Source: Streptomyces sp. SAJ15 (GTDB lineage Bacteria > Actinomycetota > Actinomycetes > Streptomycetales > Streptomycetaceae). From it: a stretch of 64,000 nucleotides of DNA. How positions within the stretch are numbered: the stretch's first letter is position 1; each line of letters opens with the position of its first letter. A program made the translations under genes and the position numbers. Of the stretch, positions 63,264 to 64,000 are shown in pieces. The notes below the pieces were generated by a model. It saw nothing but the letters and a program-made list of their open reading frames with translations. It had not been told where the DNA came from and searched no databases. Where the stretch lies: contig NZ_NISY01000002.1 of the NCBI RefSeq assembly GCF_007595705.1, positions 434,001-498,000 on the forward strand, read 5' to 3'.

Positions 63264-64000
63264 TCAGCCCGGCGCGTCCCACCCCCGCACCACCAGGTTC
63301 TCCCTCAGCTCCACGCCGTAGTCGTCGCCCAGGGCGGCGGCGGCCTGGTCCGCCGCGACCAGCGCGGCGTCGTGGAGTGCCGGCACCCGGTCGAGCAGGC
63401 CGTACAGCGCGGCCGCGTAGGCCACCGCCGCCTCGTCGTCCAGCTCGCCATGGTGGGCGATCACCACCCGGGCCACCTCGGTGAAGGCCGCGGCGAGCGG
63501 CCCGGTGTGGCAGGCCGCGAGCACCACGCCGCGCAGCCGGACCCCGGCGTGGCACCGGTAGGACCGCAGCAGCCGCACCACGGAGTCCGCGGTCACCCGG
63601 TGCGCGCCGCCGAAGGCGTCCTCGAAGACGAGGTGCGCGTCCTCGCCGTGACAGATCAGATGCAGCACCTCCGGCCGCAGGTCGAGGATCCGCTGGAGGT
63701 CGGTGACGGCGGCGGCCGGGCTGTGGTGCACCGAGAACCCCACGCGGGCGGCCGCGGCCTCGATGGCGCGCGCCTCCCGCGCCGCCCGCAGCGGGTCACG
63801 GCCGTGCGGGCTGGCCCCGGCCACCAGGACGCTGCCGATCGGCTTCGGCCCGCCCGCCGCGGCCCCCTCCGAGGGGGCCGCGGCCCCCGATCCCCGGGCG
63901 CCGCCGGACCCCGCGGGCTTCCCGGACGCGCCGGCCCCGTCGGACGCCCCGGACCCCCCGCCGCCGGCCGCCGCCCCGTCGGCCGTTCCGCTCGGCGACG
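63264..64000 (-). CDS. CHAT-domain (caspase-like) protein, C-terminal part
   Basis: The frame is open to the right edge; about 245 residues are visible and the N-terminus is outside. A ~55-residue Gly/Ser/Ala linker leads to KPIGSVLVAGASPHGRDPLRAAREARAIE, the typical CHAT entry strand and helix. The His-Cys dyad is probably the His in LHLICHGEDAHLVFED and the Cys in VVLAACHTGPLAAAFTEVARVVIAHHGELDDEAAVAYAAALYGLL, where the last segment mirrors the fYxxL end of the fold. CHAT proteases act in caspase-like signalling and in several immune systems; the missing N-terminal domain would tell the role. Confidence 0.75.
   Translation of the reverse strand, partial: SPSGTADGAAAGGGGSGASDGAGASGKPAGSGGARGSGAAAPSEGAAAGGPKPIGSVLVAGASPHGRDPLRAAREARAIEAAAARVGFSVHHSPAAAVTDLQRILDLRPEVLHLICHGEDAHLVFEDAFGGAHRVTADSVVRLLRSYRCHAGVRLRGVVLAACHTGPLAAAFTEVARVVIAHHGELDDEAAVAYAAALYGLLDRVPALHDAALVAADQAAAALGDDYGVELRENLVVRGWDAPG

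Overview
The window is chromosomal DNA of a Streptomyces-type actinomycete. The evidence is very high GC with strongly GC-biased third codon positions, frequent GTG starts with GGAGG-type ribosome sites, many ATGA/GTGA stop-start overlaps, a whiE-type spore-pigment polyketide cluster, a complete ethylmalonyl-CoA pathway operon and a class F sortase. I see about 59 protein-coding genes, two of them cut by the window edges. I found no rRNA, tRNA, CRISPR array, insertion sequence, integrase or replication origin.

Left part (1-16.3 kb). An AlkA-type glycosylase end and ogt (alkylation repair) are followed by a sirtuin and an ADP-ribosylglycohydrolase (NAD/ADP-ribose chemistry), a glycerate kinase, and pssA-psd (phosphatidylethanolamine synthesis). 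Next, on the minus strand, is a compact operon for the ethylmalonyl-CoA pathway: ccr, ethylmalonyl-CoA mutase, CitE-like lyase, MaoC-like hydratase and acyl-CoA dehydrogenase. Upstream lie a TetR regulator and a double-length 3-hydroxyacyl-CoA dehydrogenase. Together these convert C4 acyl-CoAs to methylsuccinyl- and mesaconyl-CoA and on to glyoxylate and propionyl-CoA, which also supplies polyketide extender units. A HEAT-repeat gene follows.

Middle part (16.3-37 kb). An 866-bp gene-free stretch carries three copies of a dispersed repeat. It is followed by GNAT and Rid genes, an Rv2578c-like radical SAM gene with a LexA-like box, an SRPBCC gene, a 14-TM exporter fused to three carboxypeptidase-regulatory-like domains, a three-peptidase operon (M55-M20-S9), a phosphopantetheinyl transferase with a possible leader ORF, a CaiB-type CoA transferase, a GNAT gene with a 21-bp tandem repeat, a DUF5107 protein, two VOC proteins, a methyltransferase and a divergent aminotransferase-fold protein that lacks the PLP lysine.

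Right part (37-64 kb). A secreted beta-helix protein is coupled to an O-methyltransferase. A class F sortase lies next to a secreted His/Lys/Asp/Gly/Tyr repeat protein that has a membrane anchor but no LPXTG. The spore-pigment type II PKS operon (SchA/CurD, cupin, KS-alpha, KS-beta, ACP, two cyclases) continues directly into a full acetyl-CoA carboxylase (fused beta/alpha carboxyltransferase, BCCP, biotin carboxylase), with a divergent FAD hydroxylase. Then come DedA and metallo-hydrolase genes, a large membrane phosphodiesterase, an APC permease, an XRE regulator, pterin carbinolamine dehydratase, a methyltransferase with a natural His7 N-terminus, a LysR regulator, an aldo/keto reductase, and the C-terminal CHAT-like protease domain of a protein that runs off the window.

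The most interesting signals are the sortase with its unconventional substrate and operator-like palindrome, the carboxylase built into the pigment operon together with a Glu-for-Gln change in the chain-length factor, the lysine-less aminotransferase, the gene-free repeat block, and the CHAT protein at the edge.
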